A DNA stretch of 46,540 nucleotides from JBFHDX01 sp041584475 (GTDB lineage Bacteria; Pseudomonadota; Alphaproteobacteria; UBA8366; JADFVY01): contig JBFHDX010000017.1 in the NCBI GenBank assembly GCA_041584475.1, positions 1 to 46,540 on the forward strand. Reading direction: 5' to 3'. The notes under the pieces were generated by a model. The model saw only the letters and a list, made by a program, of their open reading frames with translations. It had not been told where the DNA came from and searched no databases. A program made the translations under genes and the position numbers. Of this stretch, positions 1 to 7,434 are shown piece after piece (within the stretch, counting starts at the first letter, position 1; every line of letters begins with the position of its first letter).

Positions 1-1
1 G

Positions 2-139
2 CTCGGCAAGCGGTTGCGCGCCGGCGCGGCGCTGATTTTCTCGACCCACGACGCGCAGCAGGCGGAGCGGCTCGCGCACCGCCGCCTGCGCTTCGCCAGG
101 GGCGCGGCGCGCGAGGAGAGGAGTGCGCCGTGCCGCTGA
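2..139 (+). CDS. ABC transporter ATP-binding protein, C-terminal fragment (FetA/YbbL-like)
   Basis: Only the last 45 residues are present; the gene begins before the window. The visible part contains the H-loop region of an ABC ATPase (IFSTHD, then QQAERLAHR). The stop lies 10 bases inside the next gene, an overlap that suggests translational coupling. Because the next gene is a FetB/YbbM-family permease, this is most likely the FetA-type ATPase that energises it at the inner face of the cytoplasmic membrane. The assignment rests mainly on the neighbour, since the Walker motifs lie outside the window. Confidence 0.72.
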   Translation, partial: LGKRLRAGAALIFSTHDAQQAERLAHRRLRFARGAAREERSAPCR

Positions 140-933
140 TCGCGCTCGATTACTTCGACCTGGCTCTCGCCGCCTCGCTGCTCGCCGTCAATGCCGGCAT
201 TTCGATCTGGCTGCAGCTCGGCCTTGCCCGGCCGACGCTGCTGGCCGCGGCGCGCATGGTGGTGCAGCTCGGCCTCATGGGGCTCGCGCTCGAGCTGCTG
301 TTCAGCCTCGTCTCGCCGTTCTGGACGGCCCTGTTCGCGTTGGCCATGGTGCTATTCGCGGGCCGCGAGGCGAGCGCCCGGCAGGAGCGGCCGCTTGCCG
401 GCTTGTGGGGTTACGGGCTCGGCACGACGTCGATGCTCGCGGCGGCCGCCGTGGTCACGATCTTCGCGCTGACCACGCAGGTCCGGCCCGAGCCCTGGTA
501 CGATCCGCGCTACGCCATCCCGATGCTGGGCATGATCCTCGGCAACACGATGAACGGCGTCAGCCTCGGCCTGCACACCCTGACCTCGACGGCGGCGCGC
601 GAGCGCGCGGCGATCGAGGCCCGCCTCGCCCTCGGTCAACCGCGCGGCATGGCCCTGCGCCACGTCATGGCCGGCGCCCTGAAGACCGCCCTGATGCCGA
701 TCGTCAACGCCATGGCGGCGGCCGGCCTCGTCTCGCTGCCCGGCATGATGACCGGCCAGATTCTCTCCGGCGTCGCCCCGTCCGAGGCGGTCAAGTACCA
801 GATCCTGATCATGTTCCTGATCGCCGGCGGCACCGGATTCGGGGCGCTAACCGCGGTGCTCGCGGGCGCCGCCCGCATCACCGATTCCCGCCACCGCCTG
901 CGGCTCGACCGGCTGGCGGGCCGTCGCAGCTGA
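130..933 (+). CDS. fetB: ABC transporter permease, FetB/YbbM (UPF0014) family
   Basis: The 267-residue membrane protein has about seven hydrophobic segments. It carries the family's conserved stretches MLGMILGNTMNGVSLG (about residues 136-151) and SLPGMMTGQILSG (about 202-214). FetB pairs with the ATPase FetA; in E. coli the pair is linked to iron export and oxidative-stress resistance. The GTG start at 130 overlaps the end of the upstream ATPase gene, and the hydrophobic N-terminus begins within a few residues, which supports it. Family membership is secure. The substrate is inferred from the family and cannot be read from the sequence. Confidence 0.88.
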   Translation: MPLIALDYFDLALAASLLAVNAGISIWLQLGLARPTLLAAARMVVQLGLMGLALELLFSLVSPFWTALFALAMVLFAGREASARQERPLAGLWGYGLGTTSMLAAAAVVTIFALTTQVRPEPWYDPRYAIPMLGMILGNTMNGVSLGLHTLTSTAARERAAIEARLALGQPRGMALRHVMAGALKTALMPIVNAMAAAGLVSLPGMMTGQILSGVAPSEAVKYQILIMFLIAGGTGFGALTAVLAGAARITDSRHRLRLDRLAGRRS

Positions 934-964
934 TCGGCGAACGCCCGGCTGCTACACTGGGTCC

Positions 965-1957
965 ATGCGCGCGATGGTGCTACACCGGCCCGGCGAACCG
1001 CTCGTCGCCGAGGAGCGGCCGCGGCCGGAGCCCGGCCCCGGCGAGGTCCTGATCCGGGTGCGTGCCTGCGGCGTCTGCCGCACCGACCTGCACATCATCG
1101 ACGGCGACCTGGCGCCGGTGCGCGACTCCATCGTGCCCGGCCACGAGACGGTCGGCGAGATCGTCGCCTGCGGCGAGGGGGTCGAGCGCCTCCGCGTCGG
1201 CGAGCGGGTCGGCGTGCCGTGGCTCGGCTGGACCTGCGGCGAATGCGGGTACTGCCGCTCCGGCCGCGAGAATCTGTGCGGCGCCGCGCGCTTCACCGGC
1301 TATCACATCGACGGCGGCTACGCCGACTACGCCGTCGCCGACCAGCGTTACGTGTTCCACATCCCCGGCGGCTATTCGGACGTCGAGGCGGCGCCCTTGC
1401 TGTGCGCCGGGCTGATCGGCCATCGCTCGCTGGTGATGGCCGGCGAGGCGCCACGTCTCGGCATCTACGGCTTCGGTGCCGCCGCGCATATCGTCGCGCA
1501 GGTGGCGCGGCACGAGGGCCGTCAGGTCTTCGCGGTCACGCGGCCGGGCGACACCGGGGCACAGGACTTTGCGCGCAGGCTCGGCGCCGCCTGGGCCGGC
1601 GGTTCGGACGAGGCGCCGCCGGAAGAGCTCGATGCGGCGATCATCTTCGCGCCCGTCGGCGCGCTGGTGCCGGCGGCCCTGCGCGCCACCGCGCGCGGCG
1701 GCACGGTGGTCTGCGCCGGCATCCACATGAGCGATATCCCGTCGTTTCCCTACGAGATCCTGTGGGGTGAGCGAACGGTTCGATCGGTCGCGAACCTCAC
1801 CCGGCGCGACGGTGAGGCGTTCCTGGCGCTGGCGCCGCAGGTGCCGGTGCGGACCAGCGTCGAAGCGGTGCCGCTCACCGCGGCGAACGAGGCGCTGGCG
1901 CGGCTCCGCGAGGGGCGGCTCGACGGTGCGGCGGTGCTCGTAACGGGGCGAGGCTGA
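965..1957 (+). CDS. Zinc-dependent alcohol dehydrogenase family protein
   Basis: This 330-residue protein belongs to the medium-chain dehydrogenase/reductase family. The GroES-like N-terminal domain carries the catalytic zinc site: Cys38 in the CGVCRTDLH motif, the His60-Glu61 pair, and Cys147 in PLLCAG. The structural zinc lobe has four cysteines at 91, 94, 97 and 105 (CGECGYC...C). A Rossmann-type nucleotide site lies near GIYGFGAAAH (about 167-176); it is less regular than the usual GxGxxG. The start 31 bases after fetB gives the standard MRAMVL N-terminus. It should oxidise or reduce an alcohol/aldehyde with NAD(P); the substrate is unknown. Confidence 0.9.
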   Translation: MRAMVLHRPGEPLVAEERPRPEPGPGEVLIRVRACGVCRTDLHIIDGDLAPVRDSIVPGHETVGEIVACGEGVERLRVGERVGVPWLGWTCGECGYCRSGRENLCGAARFTGYHIDGGYADYAVADQRYVFHIPGGYSDVEAAPLLCAGLIGHRSLVMAGEAPRLGIYGFGAAAHIVAQVARHEGRQVFAVTRPGDTGAQDFARRLGAAWAGGSDEAPPEELDAAIIFAPVGALVPAALRATARGGTVVCAGIHMSDIPSFPYEILWGERTVRSVANLTRRDGEAFLALAPQVPVRTSVEAVPLTAANEALARLREGRLDGAAVLVTGRG

Positions 1958-2134
1958 CCGCCGCGTCAGGCGTGGAGGGTGCAGCTGCGGGCGAGCGCCC
2001 GCCGTCGCCCGGGCCACCCGAAGACATCCTGAACCCGCTTGCATCGGCGGCCGCGCGGCGGCATCTTGCCGATGCCCGATCGGGACACAGATCGCTGCCC
2101 CGACGGGGCGCTTGGCGAACCGGCGGATGAGGGC

Positions 2135-3160
2135 ATGGGCGATCTTCTGCGTGAACTGCTGGCGCAACGCGATCATCTCGTCGCCGACGGGGCGATGGGC
2201 ACGAACCTGTTCGCCGCCGGGTTGCTGACCGGCGATTCGCCCGAGCTGTGGAACGTGGAACGGCCGCGTGTCGTGGCGGCGGTGCATCGCGGCATGGTGG
2301 AGGCCGGCGCCGACATCATCCTCACCAACACGTTCGGCGCCAACCGCTATCGCCTCGCCCTGCACGGCGCCGAGGGCCGCGTCGCCGAGCTCAACCGTGC
2401 CGGGGTCCGCATCGCCCGCGCGGTCGCCGACGCCGCCGGGCGGCCGGTCGTCGTCGCTGGATCGATGGGGCCAACCGGCGAGATCTATCGGCCAGCGGGG
2501 CCGCTCGAGGTCGCCGCCGGGCGCGCCGCTTACGCGGAGCAGGCACGGGATCTTGCCGCGGGCGGTGCCGACGTGCTGTGGATCGAGACCATCTCCGGCA
2601 GCGAGGAGCTCGAGGCGGCGGTCGCGGGGGCGGCGGAGACCGGTCTGCCGATCGTCGCGACGATGAGCTTCGATACCCACGGTCGCACGATGATGGGGCT
2701 CGCACCGGGCGATGCCATCGCGCTCGCCCGCCGGCTCGACCGGGGCATCGTCGCGTTCGGCGCCAATTGCGGCATCGGGCCCGCGGCGCTGGTCGAGTCG
2801 GTGGTCGGGCTCGGGCGCGGCGCCGCCGCCGGCGATGTGATCGTCGCCAAGGGGAATTGCGGCATTCCGGAATATCACGACGGCCATATCCACTACACCG
2901 GCTCGCCGGAGATCATGGCGGCTTACGCGCGGATGGCGCGCGACGCCGGCGCCCGCATCGTCGGCGGCTGCTGCGGCACCACGCCCGAACATCTGAAGGC
3001 GATCGTCGAGGCGCTGCGCGACTACCGGCCGGACGGTCCGCCGGACCGCGCGACGATCGAACGCCGGCTCGGGCCGCTGGCCGCCGGGGCGGACGCGGTG
3101 GCGGCGCGGCGCTCGGATGCCCGCCGGCGCGAGCGTCGCAGGCGGCGCGTGGAGTCCTGA
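2135..3160 (+). CDS. Homocysteine S-methyltransferase family protein (bacterial betaine-homocysteine methyltransferase-like)
   Basis: The protein has the Pfam S-methyl-transferase barrel that transfers a methyl group to homocysteine through a zinc-bound thiolate. The N-terminus shows the family motif DGAMGTNLFAAGL, followed by ADIILTNTFGANRYRL. The zinc cysteines are visible in NCGIG and in GGCCGTTPEHLKA near the C-terminus. The overall pattern, including ELWNVERP and SFDTHGRTMMGL, matches alphaproteobacterial BHMT-like enzymes of about 340 residues that make methionine from betaine or a related donor. The frame is open upstream with ATGs at 2039 and 2072. I chose 2135 because it gives the expected length and follows a GAGG. 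The exact methyl donor is not proven. Confidence 0.85.
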   Translation: MGDLLRELLAQRDHLVADGAMGTNLFAAGLLTGDSPELWNVERPRVVAAVHRGMVEAGADIILTNTFGANRYRLALHGAEGRVAELNRAGVRIARAVADAAGRPVVVAGSMGPTGEIYRPAGPLEVAAGRAAYAEQARDLAAGGADVLWIETISGSEELEAAVAGAAETGLPIVATMSFDTHGRTMMGLAPGDAIALARRLDRGIVAFGANCGIGPAALVESVVGLGRGAAAGDVIVAKGNCGIPEYHDGHIHYTGSPEIMAAYARMARDAGARIVGGCCGTTPEHLKAIVEALRDYRPDGPPDRATIERRLGPLAAGADAVAARRSDARRRERRRRRVES

Positions 3161-3167
3161 GCCGCCG

Positions 3168-4289
3168 ATGACGCATGCAGCGAACAGGTCACGCCGGGAC
3201 CGGCCGGGCAGGTGCCCCGCGCCGCCGGCAGCCGCGCTGTGGGGTGCGCTCGCGCTGCTGCTTGCCGGCTGCGGCTCGGCTGGCGTTGAGCGATTGCCGG
3301 AGCCGGCCGACGAGGATCCGCCGGGCGCCCCGGTGCGGCTGTTCTTTGCCACGGACCGGGCGCCGACCGGCGAGACCAACCCTGCCGTGTGGTATGGCGC
3401 GGAGCGCGGAGCGCTGCGCTTCGGGCGCGCCGAGGTCGGCATCTCGCCGCAGCGCCGCCCGCCGCCGGCGGCGCGGCGCGGCGCGTCGGCGCCGGAGGAC
3501 ATTCCGGGCGCGGCGCGCATGATCGAGCTGCTCGAGATCGTCGAACTGACCGAGGAGCGCTTCCTCGAGGCGATCTGGGAGCCGGGCGAGGACGTCTTCG
3601 TCTTCATCCATGGCTACAACGCGCATTTCGCGCAGGCCGCGACATGGACGGGCCGCATCGCGCGCGAAACGGGATTCGCCGGCGTCCCGATCTTCTACAG
3701 TTGGCCGTCGCAGGGCACGGTCGCCGGCTATGTCGCCGACCTCAACAACGCCGAATGGTCGGCGCTGCAGCTCGAGACATTCCTCGAAAGCCTCATCGAG
3801 ACGCGGCCGCGCGCACGCATCCACATCATCGCCCACAGCATGGGCAACCGCACCCTGTTCGACGCGCTGAGCGGGCTGCGCGCGCGCTACGACGGGCCCG
3901 CTCCGGTGCTCGGGCAACTCGTCCTCGTAGCCCCCGACATCGATGCCGCGCTGTTCGCCGTCGCCGTTCCCGGGTTTCGCGAACTCGCCGAGAACGTCAC
4001 CCTCTACGTGTCCGGCGACGACATCGCGCTGCGCGCATCGAAGCTGGGTGCCGGCGGCTACGCGCGAGCCGGTGACAGCAGCGACGGTGTCCTCGTCGTG
4101 CACGGGATCGAGACGGTCGACGTGACCGCCGTCGGCGGCTATCTGCTCGGCCACGAGTACCACCGCCACAGCCGCGCGGTGGTCCGCGACATCGCCCTGC
4201 TGCTGCAGACCGGTGCGCCGGCGGCGGAGCGGCCGGGGCTGTTGCCGCGCGTGTCGCGCGACGGCCCGTACTGGACGCTCGCCAGATAG
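3168..4289 (+). CDS. Lipoprotein alpha/beta hydrolase (DUF900-type)
   Basis: The protein starts 7 bases after the methyltransferase gene. It has a basic N-terminus, then a hydrophobic run ending in a lipobox (LLAGC), so it should be lipid-anchored in the cell envelope. The body matches the DUF900 alpha/beta-hydrolase family: FVFIHGYNAHF (oxyanion strand), FYSWPSQG, and the nucleophile elbow IIAHSMGNR with its catalytic Ser. A likely acid (LVAPDID) and a late His (VVHGIETVD or HEYHRH) follow. DUF900 proteins are putative serine hydrolases or lipases without a settled substrate. It faces the convergent EamA gene across a 19-base gap. Confidence 0.85.
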   Translation: MTHAANRSRRDRPGRCPAPPAAALWGALALLLAGCGSAGVERLPEPADEDPPGAPVRLFFATDRAPTGETNPAVWYGAERGALRFGRAEVGISPQRRPPPAARRGASAPEDIPGAARMIELLEIVELTEERFLEAIWEPGEDVFVFIHGYNAHFAQAATWTGRIARETGFAGVPIFYSWPSQGTVAGYVADLNNAEWSALQLETFLESLIETRPRARIHIIAHSMGNRTLFDALSGLRARYDGPAPVLGQLVLVAPDIDAALFAVAVPGFRELAENVTLYVSGDDIALRASKLGAGGYARAGDSSDGVLVVHGIETVDVTAVGGYLLGHEYHRHSRAVVRDIALLLQTGAPAAERPGLLPRVSRDGPYWTLAR

Positions 4290-4308
4290 GCCCGGACCGG
4301 CCCGCCGC

Positions 4309-5229
4309 TCAGCGCAGCGGTACGGCCCGGCGCCGCGCGGGCAGCGCGAGGCGGGCCTCGCGGTGCAGGATGTAAAGGCCGCTCAGGATCAGGATGCCGA
4401 CGCCGACCACGACGTGCGCCGCCGGCAGCTCGCCCCACAGCGCGTAGCCGAACAGCACGACCCATATCATCGAGCTGTACTTGAGCGGGCTGATCACGGC
4501 CGCCTCCGCCAGCCGGAACGCCTGCGACATGAAGATCTGCGCGATCCCGCCGACGAGCCCGACCGCGACCAGCAGGGCGAACTGCTCGGCCGTCGGCGGC
4601 GTCCAGCCGAGGACCGCCACGAGGCCCGCGCCCGCGATGGTGCCGAAGAGCGAGAAATAGAAGGTGATCGCGACGGCACCCTCGGTGGCGCCGAGCCGCC
4701 GTACCATGATCATCGCCAGGGCGTAGAGCCCGGCCGCCGTCAACGCCGCCAGCGCGCCGTAACCGAACGTGTCGCCGCCGGGCTGGATGATCACGAGGAC
4801 CCCCGCGAAACCGGCGAGAACCGCCGACCAGCGCCGGATGCCGACACGCTCGCCGAGCAGCGGCCCGGCCAGCGCGGTCAGGAACAGCGGCCCTGCGAAT
4901 AGGATCGCCGCGGCATCGGCCAGTTTCATCACCGAGAACGCGTAGAAGATCAATCCCATGGAGACGAGGCCGACGATGCCGCGCAGGACGTGTGTCAGCA
5001 GCCGCTCGGTGCGCAGCGATCCGAGCCCGCCCGCCTGCAGGGCGAGGACGAGGCAGGGCACGAGCGCGAAGCACGACCGGAAGAAGATGATCTGGTGGAT
5101 CGGAAACGCTGCGGTCAGCCATTTGACCATCGCATCCATCACCGCGAACAGGAAGATGCTCGCCAGCACGTGGGCGGCGCCAAGCGCGTTCGACGGCGCG
5201 GGCGCTGCGGCGGATGTCGGATAGGCCAT
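4309..5229 (-). CDS. EamA/DMT family transporter
   Basis: This 306-residue inner-membrane protein has about ten transmembrane helices arranged as two EamA repeats. Each repeat ends with the usual pattern of a short polar turn and a helix (PLLGERVGIRRWSAVLAGFAG in the first; ALWGELPAAHVVVGVGILI in the second). DMT-superfamily members export metabolites or amino acids; the substrate cannot be predicted here. It is the last of three minus-strand genes and lies 154 bases downstream of the small membrane protein gene. Confidence 0.9.
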   Translation of the reverse strand: MAYPTSAAAPAPSNALGAAHVLASIFLFAVMDAMVKWLTAAFPIHQIIFFRSCFALVPCLVLALQAGGLGSLRTERLLTHVLRGIVGLVSMGLIFYAFSVMKLADAAAILFAGPLFLTALAGPLLGERVGIRRWSAVLAGFAGVLVIIQPGGDTFGYGALAALTAAGLYALAMIMVRRLGATEGAVAITFYFSLFGTIAGAGLVAVLGWTPPTAEQFALLVAVGLVGGIAQIFMSQAFRLAEAAVISPLKYSSMIWVVLFGYALWGELPAAHVVVGVGILILSGLYILHREARLALPARRRAVPLR

Positions 5230-5383
5230 GGTGCGCCCGGTTCCTGAGCGATTGCGGTGTCGCCATCTTTAGGGGGCTCAACGCGCGCGGAGTAGTGCGA
5301 TTTGCGCAGACCAGCGCTGCGTTCCGGCGGACGCCCGCATCGCCCGGGTTGCGACCCGCCGGGCGCCGTGCAATGCGGCCCGC

Positions 5384-5851
5384 TTATCCTCGCTCGGCTT
5401 GCGACCGCTCCTCGGCCTCGCGGCTCAAGCGCTGGAACAGGCCGAGCGCGATGGGCGCGAGCACGACGCCCAGGAACAGCAGCGCCGGGTACAGCAGCAG
5501 CGTCATGTCGGTGCGCCCCGCCCCGAAGATGAAGACTAGCGTTTCCAGCGAGATGGCGATGATGATGATCGAGAGGAACTTTGTCAGGGCGGCGCGGGCT
5601 TCGTGCGGTGCGCGCAGCTCCTGGCGGCGGATGACCCCTTCCTCGACTAGGTACTTCGAGACGTCGAACACCGCCACCGCGACGATCACGAGCCCGACCG
5701 CGTCGAGCAGCTCGACCTCGATGCCTTCGCCGCGGTCGACCGCGTGCCAGATCAGAACGCCGGCGCGCGCGATCATGACCAGGGCGATCAGGGTCAGGGC
5801 GGCGGCGGCGATCGCGTACAGCGTGGCCGATATGAACTGGATCACTCTCAT
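5384..5851 (-). CDS. Small conserved membrane protein of unknown function
   Basis: The protein has about 155 residues and four predicted transmembrane segments: an N-terminal hairpin, a segment around LLDAVGLVIVAVAVF, then FLSIIIIAISLETLVFIF and LLLYPALLFLGVVLAPIAL. A polar stretch, DVSKYLVEEGVIRRQELR, separates the two halves. It resembles membrane proteins sometimes labelled 'general glycosylation pathway protein' in alphaproteobacteria, but I cannot assign a function. I chose the start at 5851 (MRVIQF); the frame also allows 5875. It lies 64 bases after the aminotransferase gene and could be cotranscribed with it. Confidence 0.75.
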   Translation of the reverse strand: MRVIQFISATLYAIAAAALTLIALVMIARAGVLIWHAVDRGEGIEVELLDAVGLVIVAVAVFDVSKYLVEEGVIRRQELRAPHEARAALTKFLSIIIIAISLETLVFIFGAGRTDMTLLLYPALLFLGVVLAPIALGLFQRLSREAEERSQAERG

Positions 5852-5915
5852 CGCACGGTCTCCCTTGTCGTGCACCGGCGGACCCGCACCTGCGGCCGCC
5901 CGGCGAAGCGTGCGC

Positions 5916-7064
5916 TCATCGCCGAACCTCGTGCGCCATGACCTCGAGGAAACGGTCGATGTCCTGCGTCGAGTTGTAGAGATGCGGCGTCACCCGCATC
6001 GATGTCCCGCGAACGCTGACGAAGATCTTGCGTTCGACGAGCCGGTCTCCGAGCTCCGCGGGGATGCCGCCGCGAAAGCGCAGGCCGAGGAAATGGCCGG
6101 CCCGCAACCCTTCCGGCACGGTGACGATGTCGAGCTCGCGGCAGCGCTCGGCCAGGCCGCGGTTGGCGGCGGCCAGGGTGCGGCCGATATTCTCGACGCC
6201 CCAGTGCAGGATCTGGCGCATGGCGGCGATCGCCTGCGGCATCGCCGTGAAGTTCGAGCGTTCGCCCATGTCGTAGCGGCGCGCGCCGGCCTGGTATTCG
6301 TCGCGGTAGAGCACGAGTCCCGAGAAATCCTCCGATCCCGCACGGGCGATCCAGTTGTGCTCGAGCGGACGGCCGCCGTGATGCCGGGGGTCGACATAGA
6401 GAAAGCCGAGGCTGTAAGGGCCCAGCATCCACTTGTAGCAGGCCGCGACCAGGAAGTCGGGGCGGACGCGTGCGACGTCGAGCGGCAGCGCGCCGAGCGA
6501 CTGCGTCGCATCGACCGCCAGCGCCGCGCCGACGTCGCGCAGTGCCGCCGCCACCCGCGGCAGATCGATGGCGCCGCCGTCGGTCCAGTGGCAGTGAGGC
6601 AGCGCGGCGATCGAGACATCGCCGTCGATGGCCGCGAGCAGGGCGGCGGTCCAGTCGTCGTCGGGCGGCCGCGGCACCGTGTGCAGCCGGGCGCCGCTGC
6701 GCTCGGCAAGCGCGCGCCACGGATAGACGTTCGAGGGGAATTGTTCGTCGAGAACCAGGATCCGGCTGCGCGCGGGCGCCTCGAGGTTGTGCGCCGCGAT
6801 CTCGAGGCCGTAGCTCGCCGACGGCACGATGGCGATGTCGTCGGCGCCGGCGCCGACGATCTCCGCGAACAGGGCTCGCGCCGCCTCCGACTGGGTGAAG
6901 AAATCGACAGGCGCGATGGTCCATGGCCGTGCCTTGCGGCGCAGCCCGTCCTCGCCGGCCGCCACCGCCGGGCGCATCAACGGCGACATGTAGGCGCAGT
7001 TCAGCCAGGCGACATCATCGGGGATGTCGAACAGGTCGCGCTGACAGGGGATCGGCGTCGTCAT
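5916..7064 (-). CDS. Aminotransferase class V-fold PLP-dependent enzyme
   Basis: This is a fold-type I PLP enzyme of about 382 residues. The N-terminal region has the substrate-loop pattern DVAWLNCAYMSPL. A cofactor-phosphate region is visible around IVPSASYGLEIAAHNL. The aspartate that contacts the pyridine nitrogen lies in LAVDATQSLGALPLD, and the Schiff-base lysine is in AACYKWMLGPYSLGFLYV. This places it with the class V aminotransferase / cysteine desulfurase / isopenicillin-epimerase-like group; the specific reaction is not known. The start at 7064 follows GGTGAGGCG, a good ribosome-binding site. The frame continues upstream to 7271, but that extension does not look coding. Confidence 0.86.
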   Translation of the reverse strand: MTTPIPCQRDLFDIPDDVAWLNCAYMSPLMRPAVAAGEDGLRRKARPWTIAPVDFFTQSEAARALFAEIVGAGADDIAIVPSASYGLEIAAHNLEAPARSRILVLDEQFPSNVYPWRALAERSGARLHTVPRPPDDDWTAALLAAIDGDVSIAALPHCHWTDGGAIDLPRVAAALRDVGAALAVDATQSLGALPLDVARVRPDFLVAACYKWMLGPYSLGFLYVDPRHHGGRPLEHNWIARAGSEDFSGLVLYRDEYQAGARRYDMGERSNFTAMPQAIAAMRQILHWGVENIGRTLAAANRGLAERCRELDIVTVPEGLRAGHFLGLRFRGGIPAELGDRLVERKIFVSVRGTSMRVTPHLYNSTQDIDRFLEVMAHEVRR

Positions 7065-7434
7065 CGCCTCACCGGGCGCCGGCGCGGTTCCGCCCGCGAT
7101 CGCGGTCGCCGCAGCCGGGCGGTGAGTGCTTTTGCGTGCATGACCCTGTATAACACCGCGTGCACGCCCGCGCGCAAGCCGCAACGGGGAGCAGCGACGC
7201 GGCTGCCGGCCGGTCGCCGCGGCTGCGCGGCGCGATGGGGGATTTTTTTTGGTTAACGCGGCGCCGGTCACGTTGCCGGGCCGGCAGTATTATGGTTGCC
7301 TGTTATGGTTAACGGTAAAAAGCCGCTAACTAATTTAAAAAATTGCGAATTTTACTGTATCATGGTTGCTTGCAGGGGCGTCGAACGCAGCTTCGTCTTG
7401 GGGTGGCGGCAGTGACAAACTGACCGGTTATTGA
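7065..7434. promoter_or_regulatory. Divergent intergenic region with AT-rich repeated motif
   Basis: The 370 bases between the aminotransferase (minus) and the sensor kinase (plus) contain no convincing gene. Bases 7240-7375 are the most AT-rich stretch of the first 10 kb. ATGGTTGC occurs at 7292-7299 and again at 7362-7369, and the related ATGGTTAAC at 7305-7313. The segment TTAACGGTAAAAAGCCGCTAAC lies between them. These may be binding sites for a regulator of the kinase gene; no factor can be named. Confidence 0.4.

Noticed and set aside
980..3607. 875-codon open frame on the minus strand
   Set aside because: It is antisense to the alcohol dehydrogenase and methyltransferase genes and is Arg/Ala/Gly-rich without motifs. 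Such frames are expected from strong GC third-position bias.
5214..7256. 680-codon plus-strand frame over the minus-strand aminotransferase
   Set aside because: The aminotransferase has the PLP lysine and family motifs. The plus-strand frame is low complexity and has no recognisable domain.
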